The notes under the pieces are model-generated. The model was not told where the DNA came from and ran no database searches. It worked only from the letters and a program-made list of their open reading frames with translations. DNA of 64,000 nucleotides from Rhizophagus irregularis (taxonomy: Eukaryota; Glomeromycota; Glomeromycetes; Glomerales; Glomeraceae): positions 2,340,001 to 2,404,000 of the forward strand of contig NC_089451.1 in assembly GCF_026210795.1 (NCBI RefSeq). The letters run 5' to 3'. Below are positions 1 to 12,181 of the stretch, piece by piece (position 1 is the stretch's first letter; each line of letters begins with the position of its first letter). Both the position numbers and the translations under genes were made by a program.

Positions 1-3000
1 AGTTCCATTAAATGAATCCTTAGTTTTCTTTGACTCTGTAAGTAAAATGTACCTATGTATTTAATAAATTATTTTTTTTTTTTTGTTAGATTATATTTAA
101 AATAAATACAAATCAATTAAAAACTAAAATGCAATACATTGTATGTGCAAATGCAAGTATTACGACGGCATTAAATAAAATAAATGGAAACACGGTTTTT
201 GTAATTATAATAACATAGTAAATGTAAATGGCGATATCTATCAAAAAATAATAAAGACCAATAATTAATAATTGTTCGTCATTTTTGTAATTCATTCAGA
301 ATTTATATTTACTTGGTATTAAGTGGAGTTACGAAATCTAAAAAAATAAAATAAAATAAAATAATAATATTAAATTTTGCTTATTAACTTCAGTGTAAAA
401 TTACAAACCCAAGGACTAACCCCTTTAATCCAAAGAAAAAAACTGCAAAAGCTACCAACCCAAAGCCATTAGAATAACGAAAATCTCCAATCATTATTAA
501 CATAACTATTACAGGAAGTTAATCGAAAATATATCAAAAATATTATATATGCTTTCAAAATATTTTCTAGCGGATAAATAAACTGCTAAATAGTAGAATA
601 CAACAATTAATGTAATTAAAAAATCTACATTTATAACAGTACTATGATCCAAATATGCCCAACTAACTAATCCAAAACAAAGGATATAGAGAAGTAATCG
701 GAGAAAGAGGAAAAAAAAAGAAAGTTCTCGCTCTTTGCCGACGAAAGTCTATAATTGCTTCGGTTGTTGGATTGTCATATATATCATCATTGTTTTCATA
801 TTGCACTACTCTAGCAAAAGGGCTCAATTTATTCTTTTCATTCTAACCAATTTTATACTATCATGGTACGAATAAGAACAATAAAACATTTAAGAAATTT
901 TTTTCTTTGATTTATCTTGCTGTGGAATACGATTTCTAGTAAATTCAGGAAGTGGGACCACTTGTAAAGCTAATGTTTGCCTCTCAACGTCCTTGTTATC
1001 AAAGTCTCCAAGGAATTTAACATTTTAATTCTAAAATAATCTAATATTTTCCAAGTAACATCGTACCATGAATTCAAACGCTCTAAATTGAGATCCAAGA
1101 TTACGCAATTCTAGATATCTTCTTGTATAATATTGTATGGATCTTGTAATTTTAATTCGCAAAACATTCTTTAACATAATCATCTGTTAAGTTTTCAATC
1201 TTTTTTGTATTATATCAAAAAAAGAATTAAAATTAACGAACAATAGTGATATTTAAATAATAGAGGAAGCGCCTTAGAAATGGTACTCATCCAACCAGCA
1301 TAATCTTTTGCATGCATGGAATAATATTCCAAAAGATAGGCAACAATAATGGTGTCTTAATTTCACGACTTAGTTTATAAAAAAAGGTATTATGAATCAA
1401 TGTTCTCCAATAATATAATACAAATTAATTTACCTTTGCAATGATAAATTGCCAATTCCATAATATTCGTTATTTTTTCACTTTCAGTGTCATCATCTAC
1501 ATACTTTTTCTTTTTCCAGAATATATTCCTCGGTATGTGTAACTTGTTGGCTTTTTTACCATCATCATCATTCCCAAATAATATAAATTTTATCAAATGA
1601 TCACAATCATCAAGAATCAAATTTTTCATAACATTATGTCTAATATCTAGCAATTTAAAATCATCAGGCCTGTATTTGATAAATCTCCATATTATACGAT
1701 TAATATATACAACCATTTCCTCACACTTTATTAAAGAAAAGAAAAAAGAAAAAAATCAATTATTTTTCGTTAAGAATCGTTATGTATACAATAAACACTT
1801 ACGCGATGTTCTTTAACATAATTTACAAGAAATTTTATGCACCTATTGATATATTCCAATGCTTTTTCATGCGCATTTGACTGCATTAGCTTTATTAAGA
1901 ACTTCATGCCGTCGAATTATTTTTTCCTTCCTTTCCTCATCCTCTGCTACTATTTCATTCTCTTGTTTCGTTATTTCATCTACACCACTCTCAAATTCTT
2001 TTGATACTTTTTCATACCAATAAACTTTTAAATAAAAATCTCTCATTTTTCCATCATTCGGTCTATATTCAAACATTTCGATTTCTTCTAGGACTCTCTT
2101 GAATTACGGGAATACCATTTTATATATTCAAGAAATGGTACACCCCTATTAAGAAGTTTGTCTTTGTCTATATTTTTATCATCAGAATTGATTTGGTGCC
2201 ATAATAAATGTATAATTTGACTTTTTTATTACTGCCCACCCAAAATATTTTTTTTTTAATTCTCTTTTCCCTAGGTCACCCAGCTCTTGACATGGACATC
2301 GGATAGTAGTCTCCTTGGCGTTTGGTGTCGATATCGGATCGTTGAATTCATTATGTAAATAATTGGGCATTAGTAGACGATTACTAACACCCATTTTTTT
2401 TTTCTTGGATTTCTCGGCTCTCTCGGCTCTACACAAATTTGGACAGTAGATCTACCAATTATAAGTTGTATAGTTTCTATCACTGATCCATTTTTATTTT
2501 GGTAAAGACAATAAGATTGTCTATCATAATCACCTAACACCCATGATTCTTTCTCAACAACTATTGGTTTGAAATATGGATTTGTATTTTTATCATAATG
2601 TATAATATGCCTTTTATCCAGTCCTCCATCAAGTTTTTCACCTTTAAAGTAGCTTAAATCAGGAGGAAGAGGAAGAGGAAAAGATTTTTCAACATTTTCC
2701 AATTGTTTTGTTCGTATCAATATTTTATGTCGTAAGAAAATCATCTAATTCTATCGTTTCAGTTTCTACAGCATTATACATATCCCAAATTATAAGTTTT
2801 AAATTTTCCTCATCTTCAGCGCCACTATCAATTACAAATTTCCTATCCTTTTCAATGAATACTAATGAATAAGTATTTTCAATATCATCAAATTTTTTTG
2901 AGATGGATTCAAGACCATTTTTCAAAAAAGTATAACCTTAAGAAAGTAAACAATAATAAATTTTAGTTTATTGAATATTTCAATGTGAAATTTAATTCGT

Positions 3001-4378
3001 GAAATTTAATACGTGAAACTTAATACGTGAAACGTGAATTACTACTCACTTGATAGATTGAATTCCTCGTGTAAAGCAAAGGTATAATTTGTTCTTACTA
3101 ACTGAGAAAATATTTCTATTATATTTTCTTGTAAGTTTATTTTAACTATTTTCGACTACCGTAAACTAAAAGATTTTTTAAAAAAATTAATGTTTATAAT
3201 GTGACGATAAACTTTTGAAAAAAATTTGATTATTACCTTCAAGCAATTGTACATTATTTTTATATTGCTCAACCAGAAAATATTTATCGTAAACACAAGA
3301 GAGAAGTATATCCATATAACCCGATATTTCTGAAGAACCTAATGAACCTAATTCACGTCTGATACATTTTGTATAATTAAATTTCCTACTTATTGAAAAC
3401 CGTCGTTACAATTAAAATTATGTATACCATGAAAATTCAATATTACGAATTTCTTTAAAACAAAACATTTGTTATCAGTCACATAAATTCTTGGATCGGA
3501 ACTTTCACTATCATCACAATATTCCACAAATCTACATATACCTGAAATTCCAATTCCACGAGTATGATATAATTTTCTTTTTCATCTTTTAACAGTTTAA
3601 TGGGATAAATGATAGTAGTTCCTCTTTTTTCATTTGTTTCTTTTGTTGTTCCTCTTAAATCTTCATCATCTATACAAGATACGGCATCAAAAATAAAATG
3701 CTTATTATTATTCATGCACACATTTGATATATCGAAAGAACATCTAAACTTTTCATCCTCGATCACTTCATCTTTTTCAAAATTGTTAAAAGAATCATTA
3801 TCATTGCTGATATCCACTGTTATGTCTACATTTTTCTGCTCTCGAGATTCTTTATATAGAGAAGAGGTGAAACCTTCAGTGTAAAACTTATCAATATTAA
3901 GATCTCTTATCTTAAAATGTACGATTGTCTTGTCAATTATATCAGACTTATTGGAATCCATATCCTCCACCTTAGGAATACTGAGTGGGCGATGATCAGT
4001 GTTTTCCAATATTTTAATTCGAAGGTTTGCTAATTTTATGATGATATAAATATTATTATATATTTGACATTTTATACTGTATCACAAATAATAATTACCT
4101 GTATCAAATGTAGCAACGAATCTTCCACTTTGAGAAATGGCGATTTGAAAATCTTCCTTCTCACTAATGATGTCATCATCATGACTTAACACACTTTTAC
4201 TTGAATATTTTTTACTTTTAATAGATCTTACATTTTTATAATTTTTAATTGCATCAAATATTTTAATAATAATATTACCATTTGTTTTATCTTCACTTTC
4301 AATAATAATGGTTTCTCCTGTTTGTTGTTCATATTCTATTGAAACCTTAGTTTCAATATATTTCTCCATTTCGGACAT
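1..4378 (-). pseudogene. Copy A: decayed propeller/ion-channel gene (3' end off window)
   Basis: Reads right to left. Exon 1 (4378 to about 4102) starts MSEMEKYIET and ends in the family signature SGRFVATFDT. Exon 2 begins at about 4027 and shifts frame near 3560 and again near 3395. Exon 3 (about 3160-3048) has lost its first part. Exon 4 (from about 2935) breaks near 2735 and carries a 234-bp insertion at 2200-2433 between the residues of VQIW and HQI. Exon 5 (1390-1716) is intact and keeps the NVMKNLIL and DHLIKFILFG blocks. Exon 7 (about 400-1200) has no long open frame. The 25-nt exon 8 (313-337) and 100-nt exon 9 (138-237) are still recognisable, and exon 10 starts at 52 and leaves the window. 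By comparison with copies C and D this is a dead TRP-like channel gene. Its exon 4 resembles D, whereas its exon 1 does not, so it looks mosaic. No C/D-type promoter is visible upstream. Confidence 0.85.
2200..2433. mobile_element. ~234-bp insertion inside exon 4 of copy A
   Basis: Copies B, C and D are continuous at this point (GRSTVQI followed by WHQI). In copy A the same codons are separated by about 234 bp that match nothing else I recognise in the window. The insert is less AT-rich than its surroundings and has A-runs near both ends on the minus strand, each followed by a GGGTG-type sequence. I see no convincing terminal inverted repeat or target duplication. It may be a small non-autonomous element or captured filler DNA. 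Confidence 0.5.
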
Positions 4379-4986
4379 AATTTTTATTTATAATTCATAG
4401 AAATAGATAAAGGGTATGTAAGATAAATTACGTGAAAAAAAAATAAGGAGGAGTAGTAGTAAATATTTATTCACGCATAATTAAATCTTAAATCTTTGAA
4501 CTGGTGTTTAAATATAATAATTAGTGATACGAATTTTATCCTTTTTTTTAAAAAAAAAATGGTATGTTTCTAATAATGGTCAATCGTGTCATGCGTTGAT
4601 CTATGTGGTAATCTCGTGATACTTGATACTTGTTTTATGATAAATCTAGTGTTACTTGCGTTATGATAATATTTATTATAAGGAGATACCAGAATAATTC
4701 TTCCTATTAAAATAATTGTTAACCAAAAATAAAAATGCATACATATTATTTATTACATTACTAATCAATAAACTTTTATCTGAGTTCATTCAAATCGAAA
4801 TTCGAATTTTTTTGAAACAATTATTGTGTACAAGAATTTTTTTATAGATAAAGTTGAACAAAACAATTTCCAATAATGGTTAAATGCAACATGTGTTGCC
4901 TATTCAAGTGTAATATTTTAATTGTTAAACACGGTTAATATTTGGATAATAACTAAATGTTGTTCTTACAAATTTCTTGTAGGATA
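4379..4986. other. AT-rich intergenic stretch
   Basis: Upstream side of copy A. It contains neither the TATAAGGACT nor the ATACCAAATTTGTT motif found before copies C-F. I see no gene or repeat here. Confidence 0.5.
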
Positions 4987-5580
4987 TCTATAAATTAAAA
5001 AGAATGGTTAGCTTTCGCTAAGTACTCTACTTAAGAATTTCATCCAACCATCTGGTAGGTGACGTGAGGCAGTATCCCTCTAAAGTATCGAGTAACATAA
5101 CGAAGTAGTTCGGATCTTCTTCCTATATATTAGTGTCGATATTTTCACCGTCCGTTCCTGAAAACTGCACAATAAAAGGTATAGCTACAAGTATCTGTTT
5201 GAAAGAACTTACAAAAACACAGCTTTAGGTTATTGTGTCCTTTCACTGACATCTCTCCTGGACACACAAAGATTTGTTATCATCCAGAAATTCTGAAAAC
5301 AGAGAAGGACGTTCACAGTAAAACTGTGGCCACGAAGTGCTTCCAGTTCTCTGAATCCAAAAGTCCTCAATGAGAACAAATCATTGCATGAAAGAAGTTG
5401 AGGAAGGCACATAACTATTCCTGATTGCGGAATAGTAGACCTCAACACTGAGAAGATCTGATCCGTATCTCTCAGCCAGGTCCGTCAGTTAACAGAGTTA
5501 TCATAGATAGACCTGCCAGACTCACAAGGTTGCCGTAACTTCCTTGATCATTGCATCCACTTGTTCACCTTCACCAGATA
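4987..5580 (+). repeat. Dispersed ~590-bp element, copy 1
   Basis: Nearly identical to 36077-36664 in the same orientation, from CTATAAATTA through TTCACCTTCACCAGA. Differences are a handful of substitutions and a short indel near 5030. It is clearly richer in G+C than its flanks. The longest open frame (5230-5448, minus) is conserved in both copies, but this follows from the near identity and has no recognisable domain. The element is immediately followed on its right by an A/G-rich minisatellite, as is the second copy. That layout resembles a retroposed element with an expanded A-rich tail, but I cannot identify pol III boxes or a reverse transcriptase. Family unknown. Confidence 0.85.
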
Positions 5581-5639
5581 GCTTTACGAAAACAGTTCAA
5601 CATACCTTTGGCCAAAAGAAGACCTAATAAAGAGAAGAC

Positions 5640-6475
5640 CTAGACAGGGAGAAGATAGACCTAAAAAAAAGATGAAAAAAAGATGATAAAAAAAAGATGA
5701 TAAAAAAAAGATGACAAAGCGAAAGAAAAAAGATGATGGAGTGAAAAAAAAGACAATGAAACGAAAAAAAGGATGACGAAATGAAAAAAAAGATGACAAA
5801 AAAAAGATGACGAAATGAAAGAAAAAAGATGATGGAGTGAAAAAAAAGACAATGAAACAAAAAAAAAGGATGACGAAATGAAAAAAAAGATGACAAAAAA
5901 GATGAAGTGAAAAAAAGACGATGAAACGAAAGTCAAAACGAAAAAAAGGATGTCAAAACGAAAAAAAAGGATGTCAAAACGAAAAAAAAGGATGTCAAAA
6001 CGAAAAAAAGGATGTCAAAACGAAAAAAAAGGATGTCAAAATGAAAAAAAAGGATGATGAAATGAAAGAAAAAAGATGATGAAGCAAAAAAAATGACAAA
6101 ACAAAACAAAAAAAAAAGACGACAAAACAAAAAAAAGGAAAACAAAAAAAAAGGATGACAAAACGAAAAAAAAGATGACAAAACAAAGGACAAAAAAAAG
6201 GACAAAAAAGGACAACAAAAAACAAAAAAAAAGGATAACAAAACAAAAAAAAAGGATGGCGAAATGAAAAAAAGGGGTCTAAAAGAAGACCTAATAAGAG
6301 AAAACCTAGACAGAGAGAAGAGTCCTAAAAAAAAGACGAAAAAAATTATGATATAACCACACACAAACCCAACCCACACTCTCTAAAGAAAGACGTAAAG
6401 AAAAGGGCCTAAGAGATAGAAGACATAATAAAGAAAAGCCTAGGCAGAGAGAAGATAGACCTCGAAAAAAAAGTA
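5640..6475 (+). repeat. Polypurine minisatellite following element copy 1
   Basis: Over 600 bp whose plus strand is nearly all A and G, built from degenerate units of about 20 bp of the type AAAAAAGGATGTCAAAACG (clearest at 5935-6050) and AAAGATGACGAAATGAAA (5660-5920). A longer period of 96 bp is visible between the GATGATGGAGTG sites at 5732 and 5828. A less regular part, with fragments such as GAAGACCTAATA, runs to about 6475. Long minus-strand frames rich in Phe, Ser and His are artefacts of this composition. Confidence 0.9.
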
Positions 6476-9400
6476 TATATTGTGTATATATAATATTGTT
6501 AGCTGTGAGTAAGCTGACGAAAAAAAAGATGATGAAAAAAAAAGAGGGGTATTGAGGGTATATAAATACTTTTTCGAATACACAGTGACTAATAATAACT
6601 TGCATAATACAATTGTTTGACAATACAATTGTTTTGAGTTTCTGGTTTTGAAAAAAAAACTGGAAATAAAAAAAAAATAATAAAAAAAAGTCTCGGCAAA
6701 CACGATATACTGCGGCTGACCGCATCATCCAATATTTTTTTTTCCTCTTTTTCAAACCCAAAAATTTTTTAAATTACTAGTTTTTTATTTAGTAAGTTTT
6801 TTTTCATTTATTTATATAATTTATATTTTGTGTATTAGATAAGAATCTTACACTTTAGTGTAAACTTTTATTGATAAAATGTTGTTCGTCACCAGTATAA
6901 CGTGATAATAGTCTCGTATGTTACACGTTGATTATCAATTGATTACTTCATTGAATAAATTTATATTATCTTCTCGATATTCTCACGGGTGGGTGGTGTT
7001 TATTTAAAAAGATAGGTAAAAAGTCTATCAATATTGGAATAAAAAGTCTATCATCATTAGTCAAAATAAGTATATTAAAGGCTTTATGGTATGGATAAAT
7101 CAGTTATTTCACGGAGTCACTGGAATATCATGATTTTCACGGCTGCATTGTGAAATAACTATTACGTATAATTTTTTCCCTCACTCCCACAAACTCTCAT
7201 GAACTCTCTTTCACATCCCCTCCTCCTACATTCTTTATTCTTAAATTCTCTTTTCATGAATTCTGAACATTTATCTCCTCTTGAAGAGTTTGAGCAGGAT
7301 GCTAGTGACAATGATGAATGTGGAAATAAAGAATATTTAGTAAGGTTAGGAATGTTTATTTAGGATTAAAATGTGGCCAAAATATTTGCGTAGGTTTAGG
7401 GAGCTTAGGTAAGGTTAGGGTAAGGTATGTTTATTTGGATTAAAATGCGGTAAAATGTTTACTTAGTAGTCTTAGGGTAAGACTAGGAATGTAATCTAAA
7501 ACTTGTAAATTTAATATTTAATAAACATATTTTTATTATTTATTTAATTTCTTAAATAGTGGTTATCGGGATCCATCCCCAAAACAATCGTATGTACAAA
7601 AATAAAATACAAAGAGGATTCTATGTAGATGGAAAATCGATATTCGTCCCAGCGCTAGGACCTCACCCTTCGATGGTAACTATTTTAACAATAAGACTAC
7701 GCTAACATATTTTTATTATTTGCTGCGTGTATAATACTAATCAGATGATATCTGATATCATATTGAGCGCGAAGTGACCGTTACTACTAGTTATTTATTA
7801 ATATAATATTTGACTTCTTTAACATCAATTTCAAGCTTAACTGACTTATAACCAATCATTTTATCTAATAAGCAAAAACAAAAACTAATGAAGATAAAAA
7901 AAAAACTACAAAACATTGAAGAGAAAGCGTAATCAAAAATGGGCGAAGATTCCTCTTTCATCCACGCATCTAATACCTCTTACATTTTATTACCCAGTGC
8001 GTTACTTCGTGACCCATTTCATCCAAACATTTGGTCCTGTGACTGCTCAACTTCAAACATTTATTATGCAAATATGCAAATAGAACTTTTAATAAATAAA
8101 AAGAAGCAAAGATTTATTTAAATAAATAAATAATAAAATAAAAATTAAAATATTAAAATAAAAAGAAATAATAAATTTACAAATACACATAATATATTTT
8201 TTATTTGATCGAAATATTTGATTTAATCTTTTTTTTAGAGTTTTTAAAATAATCTTACAATAATAATAATTATTCATTATTGTTAAACCAGTGAATATAT
8301 TTATTTATATTGAATCGGAATCACAATAAATTTTTTGCTGGGAGTAACGATAAAAGACTTTTTCTCTTTTAAAATTTAAATTAAAATATTAAGTTCTGAC
8401 GCTCTCTTCTTTTTTTAATATAAGATCGATGAATTTGTGTATATATGTGATAAAAAAAAATTACGAAAAAAATTTTTTCTCAAAAAAATACTAATATACA
8501 TGTTAGAATGTTTAAATAATCCCCTCCTCCTTATAATTGAAGTATTATATTTTATCACTTCTATACGAAAAAACTTCTACATATTAAAATATTCACAATA
8601 CCATGCATGCTAGCATACGCGTTCTCACTAATGAATTTCTTTAAATAAATGAAAAAAAAATTGGTAATAATAAACGTATTATGACCAAAATACCCGCATT
8701 CTATGTTGGGCTCAAACAAAATTGAACGATAAAGCTCAGAAAAGACTTCCAAAACTTATATCAAGTCCCGTAATCCTCCTTGTGCACGCCAGAAGAAAGG
8801 TCGCTCAGCCGATGAAAAACTTTTATTTAATGCTTCTAATAAGAAACAAAAAATTTTTTTGATATTGAACATCGAATTTTAAAATTTTTTTTAGAATGGA
8901 ACAATCCGGCAGTAATAATAATATCCTGTTACGCATAAATACGCCAAATGCGGTAAATTAAATTTTATTTTAGTTTTGCACTTGAAAGTGGCATGCATTC
9001 ATTTATTGTAAAATAAATGGGGATATCATTATTGGCTTTAGTACATAAAATATAATCATTATGACTCAAAGATTTATTTGATCTTTTTCACTTATTAGGC
9101 GTTGCGCTTGTTGCACGTTGCTCAACCAAATTTAATTATATCAGGAAAGATAATTAATTTATATGAATTATTATGCTTAAACAAATTTATTATCAAACGT
9201 GTCTTAAAAAAAATATCAAATATTTCTTAAAATATTAAAAAGATAAATTAATTACGCATATCTGATATTAAAATTGTGCGAAATCAGCATGCGTATGCTC
9301 ATATGCACGTCATAGCCCAATTTACTGTTGTTTGAAATTCAATAAATAAATAAAAAGTTTATAATCAGTTTTAATGAATATTTGAACATATCTAGCAGAA

Positions 9401-9780
9401 AAAAAACACATAATTGTTGGTGTTATAAAATTTTTATTTTTCAGATATGTTGCACAAGAAGTTTCGGTTGTCAAAATCTATGATTTTGATCTACAACTTT
9501 ATACTGGTCAAAGCCTCAAAGGATAATGCCGAGAGTAAAAAAAGGTTTTACATTTGCGAAAAATAGCAAAAATTTCCGCAAAAGCATAGCAATAAAAGGT
9601 ATAAATAAACGAAAAAATCATATCCTTTATACTTATAATTCATTCTTCTTTTTATTTTTATTTTCAATGTGAACTAAGTTACAGTGCAAATTACATAGAA
9701 ACTATACACTAGACTATATGTATTTATAATTTAACAGTTAAACAAGTTAAACAACCCTATAAAAATTTTTCAGAAAAATT
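6476..9780. other. Gene-poor AT-rich stretch
   Basis: No convincing gene. A short plus-strand stretch at 7257-7343 reads like a first coding exon (MNSEHLSPLEEF, acidic) and ends at a GTAAGG donor, but I find no matching downstream exon. Loose GTTAGG-type sequence occurs at 7340-7480. The remainder is low complexity. Confidence 0.4.
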
Positions 9781-9852
9781 ATCACGTGTCCGAGTTTTTT
9801 CGGAATAAAAACTAGAAAAATGATCATTTATCGAAGTTTTTTCCAGAATTTC
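9781..9852 (+). repeat. Interspersed ~70-bp repeat, copy 1 of 3
   Basis: Shares GAAAAATGATCATTTATCG, preceded by CGGAGTTTTTT-like sequence, with 48501-48575 and 49050-49125. The two halves of the unit are themselves similar (ATCAC.TATCGGA and ATCATTTATCGGA). Origin unknown. Confidence 0.7.
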
Positions 9853-9877
9853 AAGCTTTAAAATAGTTGCCTTATCA

Positions 9878-10033
9878 TAAAGTAGTATTGTGACGCCATC
9901 AAGTTACGCGTCACATGCAGTCAAATTTCTTCTAAATCATCGAGTACCCTATCGTAAAGTAGTATTATGACGTCATCAAGTTTTGCGTCACAAGTCAAGA
10001 TTTCCTCCAAATCATCGAGTATTTTGCTGGTCT
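9878..10033 (+). repeat. Two-copy 78-bp tandem duplication
   Basis: AAAGTAGTATTRTGACGYC at 9879 recurs 78 bp later, and the downstream AAATCATCGAGTA recurs too. Both copies are diverged. The repeat lies just beyond the end of the minus-strand frame 10161-10391. Confidence 0.75.
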
Positions 10034-10160
10034 TCTTAATTAATTCTTCAAATTTAATTGGATTCTTGAATCGCCTTTCTCCTGAACCGGATGTTTGCTT
10101 TCAAGTTGGTCAAGTATATACGCTGTCCTTAAAATATCTCGCCAAGTTTCTAGATTTGGG

Positions 10161-10391
10161 TTATAACCTCGATTTTTTCTTGCTCAATTTTAGATTTTGT
10201 TCTTCTGCATCGAATGTCAAAACATGATCTAGCAGACATATGTCTGCGAATATATTGACATCCTCAATTTCAAGCTCCGCAATTGTATCGATTTTGGATA
10301 ATGTTTGATTATTTAACCGATATTCTCCATTTATTTTCGCAGTTATATCGGTTACATTTCTAATTAAACTTTGGCTGATAATACTTTCCAT
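10161..10391 (-). CDS. Small hypothetical frame, possibly a gene remnant
   Basis: A 76-residue frame starting MESIISQSLIRNV. It has ordinary, fairly balanced amino-acid use and a more even base composition than its surroundings, which suggests former coding sequence. The frame also extends upstream to 10592 without a stop, but that part reads like non-coding sequence. I see no domain, signal or partner exon. It could be a fragment of a larger decayed gene. Confidence 0.22.
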   Translation of the reverse strand: MESIISQSLIRNVTDITAKINGEYRLNNQTLSKIDTIAELEIEDVNIFADICLLDHVLTFDAEEQNLKLSKKKSRL

Positions 10392-10776
10392 GTACCTTAC
10401 TTTGCGGTATATAAGCAGTGAGTGAGACAGACAAAAAATTACCCCCACTAAAGAAAAATTTAGAATTAAATAAAAACCCCTTTGGCCCTCCCGCCAAAAA
10501 TAAAAAAAAAGTCTCGGCCTCCCACCGAGAACAAGAACAAAAATTATATTACTCTGGTAGGGGTAATGTAAATCAGTAGGCGCAGCGTACAATACTATTA
10601 TTTCCCGTGTAATTCGTTGAAAATATTAGGCAGCATTTTTCTTAGTAGCGCCTATGAAATTAGTAGGTTGTGCATATGAATTTTATTAATGATATGCGCA
10701 TTGGTTGAAACTTCTATGCTTACTTCTATATCCGCTTTAGGAAATTGATGGTTGAGATAATTATTAATTATGTAAT

Positions 10777-11022
10777 TTATGCTTTGAGGATGAGAAATAC
10801 TGTTTTAAGTGTGGCGTTTTTATCTTCGTTGTTTGTGATCACCATAAAACGAGTATCGTACGAATCAAAAGTTTCTGGTCTTAGGCGTAAAAGGTAATAT
10901 CTGGCGATCTTGTTGTTGTACAATGTGTAGACTCCACCTGTCTTGTGCCCGACTTGACAAGTTGAGCGAAACTCGAATGAAAGTGGGGAAAATTTTATAT
11001 GTTTATAAAATTTAAGGTTCAT
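10777..11022 (-). CDS. Hypothetical 81-residue protein
   Basis: This frame starts MNLKFYKHIKF and contains a Gly-Gly-Val-Tyr-Thr-Leu-Tyr stretch followed by basic and aromatic residues. Codon and residue use look protein-like, and an in-frame stop lies shortly upstream of the start. No transmembrane segment, domain or homolog is recognised. It may be a small gene or one exon of a lost gene. Confidence 0.3.
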   Translation of the reverse strand: MNLKFYKHIKFSPLSFEFRSTCQVGHKTGGVYTLYNNKIARYYLLRLRPETFDSYDTRFMVITNNEDKNATLKTVFLILKA

Positions 11023-11040
11023 TTTAGTAGGTGGGTCGGT

Positions 11041-12181
11041 GTATTAGGGGTTATAGTCGGGTTCATAGTTAGAAACGAAAAAAAACAAAATATTACTATT
11101 AGGATAAAAAGGACAAGGTAAACGAGCCGAGAAAAATTTGTTTATAAAATTTATATAAAATTATTTTGAGTCGTAAAAATGTAGCCCGATTTGAAAAAAT
11201 ATAATAAAGTGTTTATGAAGGTATGAAAACCCTGTGTAAACGTTTATTTATGTGTAAAAACCTTTTAGATAAGAGTCATAAGACTTTCGACGAAAAAGAG
11301 TTGTGACGAAGCATAGGAACAGCCGTGTAAAAAAAAATTGTACCGAAAATTTGCGGTAAGAGTTTTTTTTTTTCGTCACCGCAAATTCACTTAAATATAT
11401 GCTTATGAAAGTTTAAATCACCTGATGCAACATAAATCAAGTTATGATCAACAAACATCATCCCGTACCCTTTTTTCTCTGATTTATAATAACAACAATA
11501 CAATTAAATATTTTATAAAATGCTTTCCGCCCCCCTCAAGAGGTCCGATCCGTATATCTATGTGGATTTCATACCCTATTCTTTTTTATCAGCAGATGAC
11601 TCATGGAAGATCTTGATTGGACGATGTACCGTACCATTTCCAAAAAATCATTTAACTTCTTAAAATTATTGAATTTTTATAGAATTGGAAAATTTAAATG
11701 AATTTTTTTTCTTTTTAGAGACAATTTATCACAGCTGGTGTGTTTTATATATAAATAATTATCCATCACGGATAAGTCCAGATTCATCATCACAAATCTG
11801 GATTTGTGAAAGAGCTTACGGATTATCCGTGGATATCCACGGATCGTCGGATCGCCGGATCGGGACCACTACGGCCCCTGTATGATGAATTTACTTAAAG
11901 CACTGGGGATGGTTTTGAATGTCATTTTTGACTTATTTGACAATTTTTTTTTCGGGAGGCCGTTAAATCACGTGACTTATTTATTCTTTTTTCGAGATAT
12001 TTACCCATACATTAATCATTTTTCGAAAAATTGATAACAGGAATTTGACATGTGGTCTTAATTGTCGCTCCGGATAATAATATTATTTTAATAAATAAAT
12101 AATAAAGAATAAACAGTACAAACAAATAAAATGAAATAAATTTAATAAAATTACAAAAATACATTTTTTTACATCTAATTA
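11041..12181. other. Intergenic, no gene seen
   Basis: Contains one more G+C-rich patch at 11790-11885 with repeated GGAT/ATCC words (such as TATCCGTGGATATCCACGGA). This is similar in style to the GGATATCC-rich patch at 18905-19080, and possibly the remains of a small inverted-repeat element. The last part is the 3' flank of copy B. Confidence 0.4.

Noticed and set aside
5584-6379. Several overlapping minus-strand frames rich in Phe, Ser, Leu and His
   Set aside because: They are translations of the polypurine minisatellite; all frames on that strand are open because the repeat lacks stop triplets.
7939-8121. 60-residue plus-strand frame
   Set aside because: No domain, ends in A-rich DNA, no sign of coding composition.
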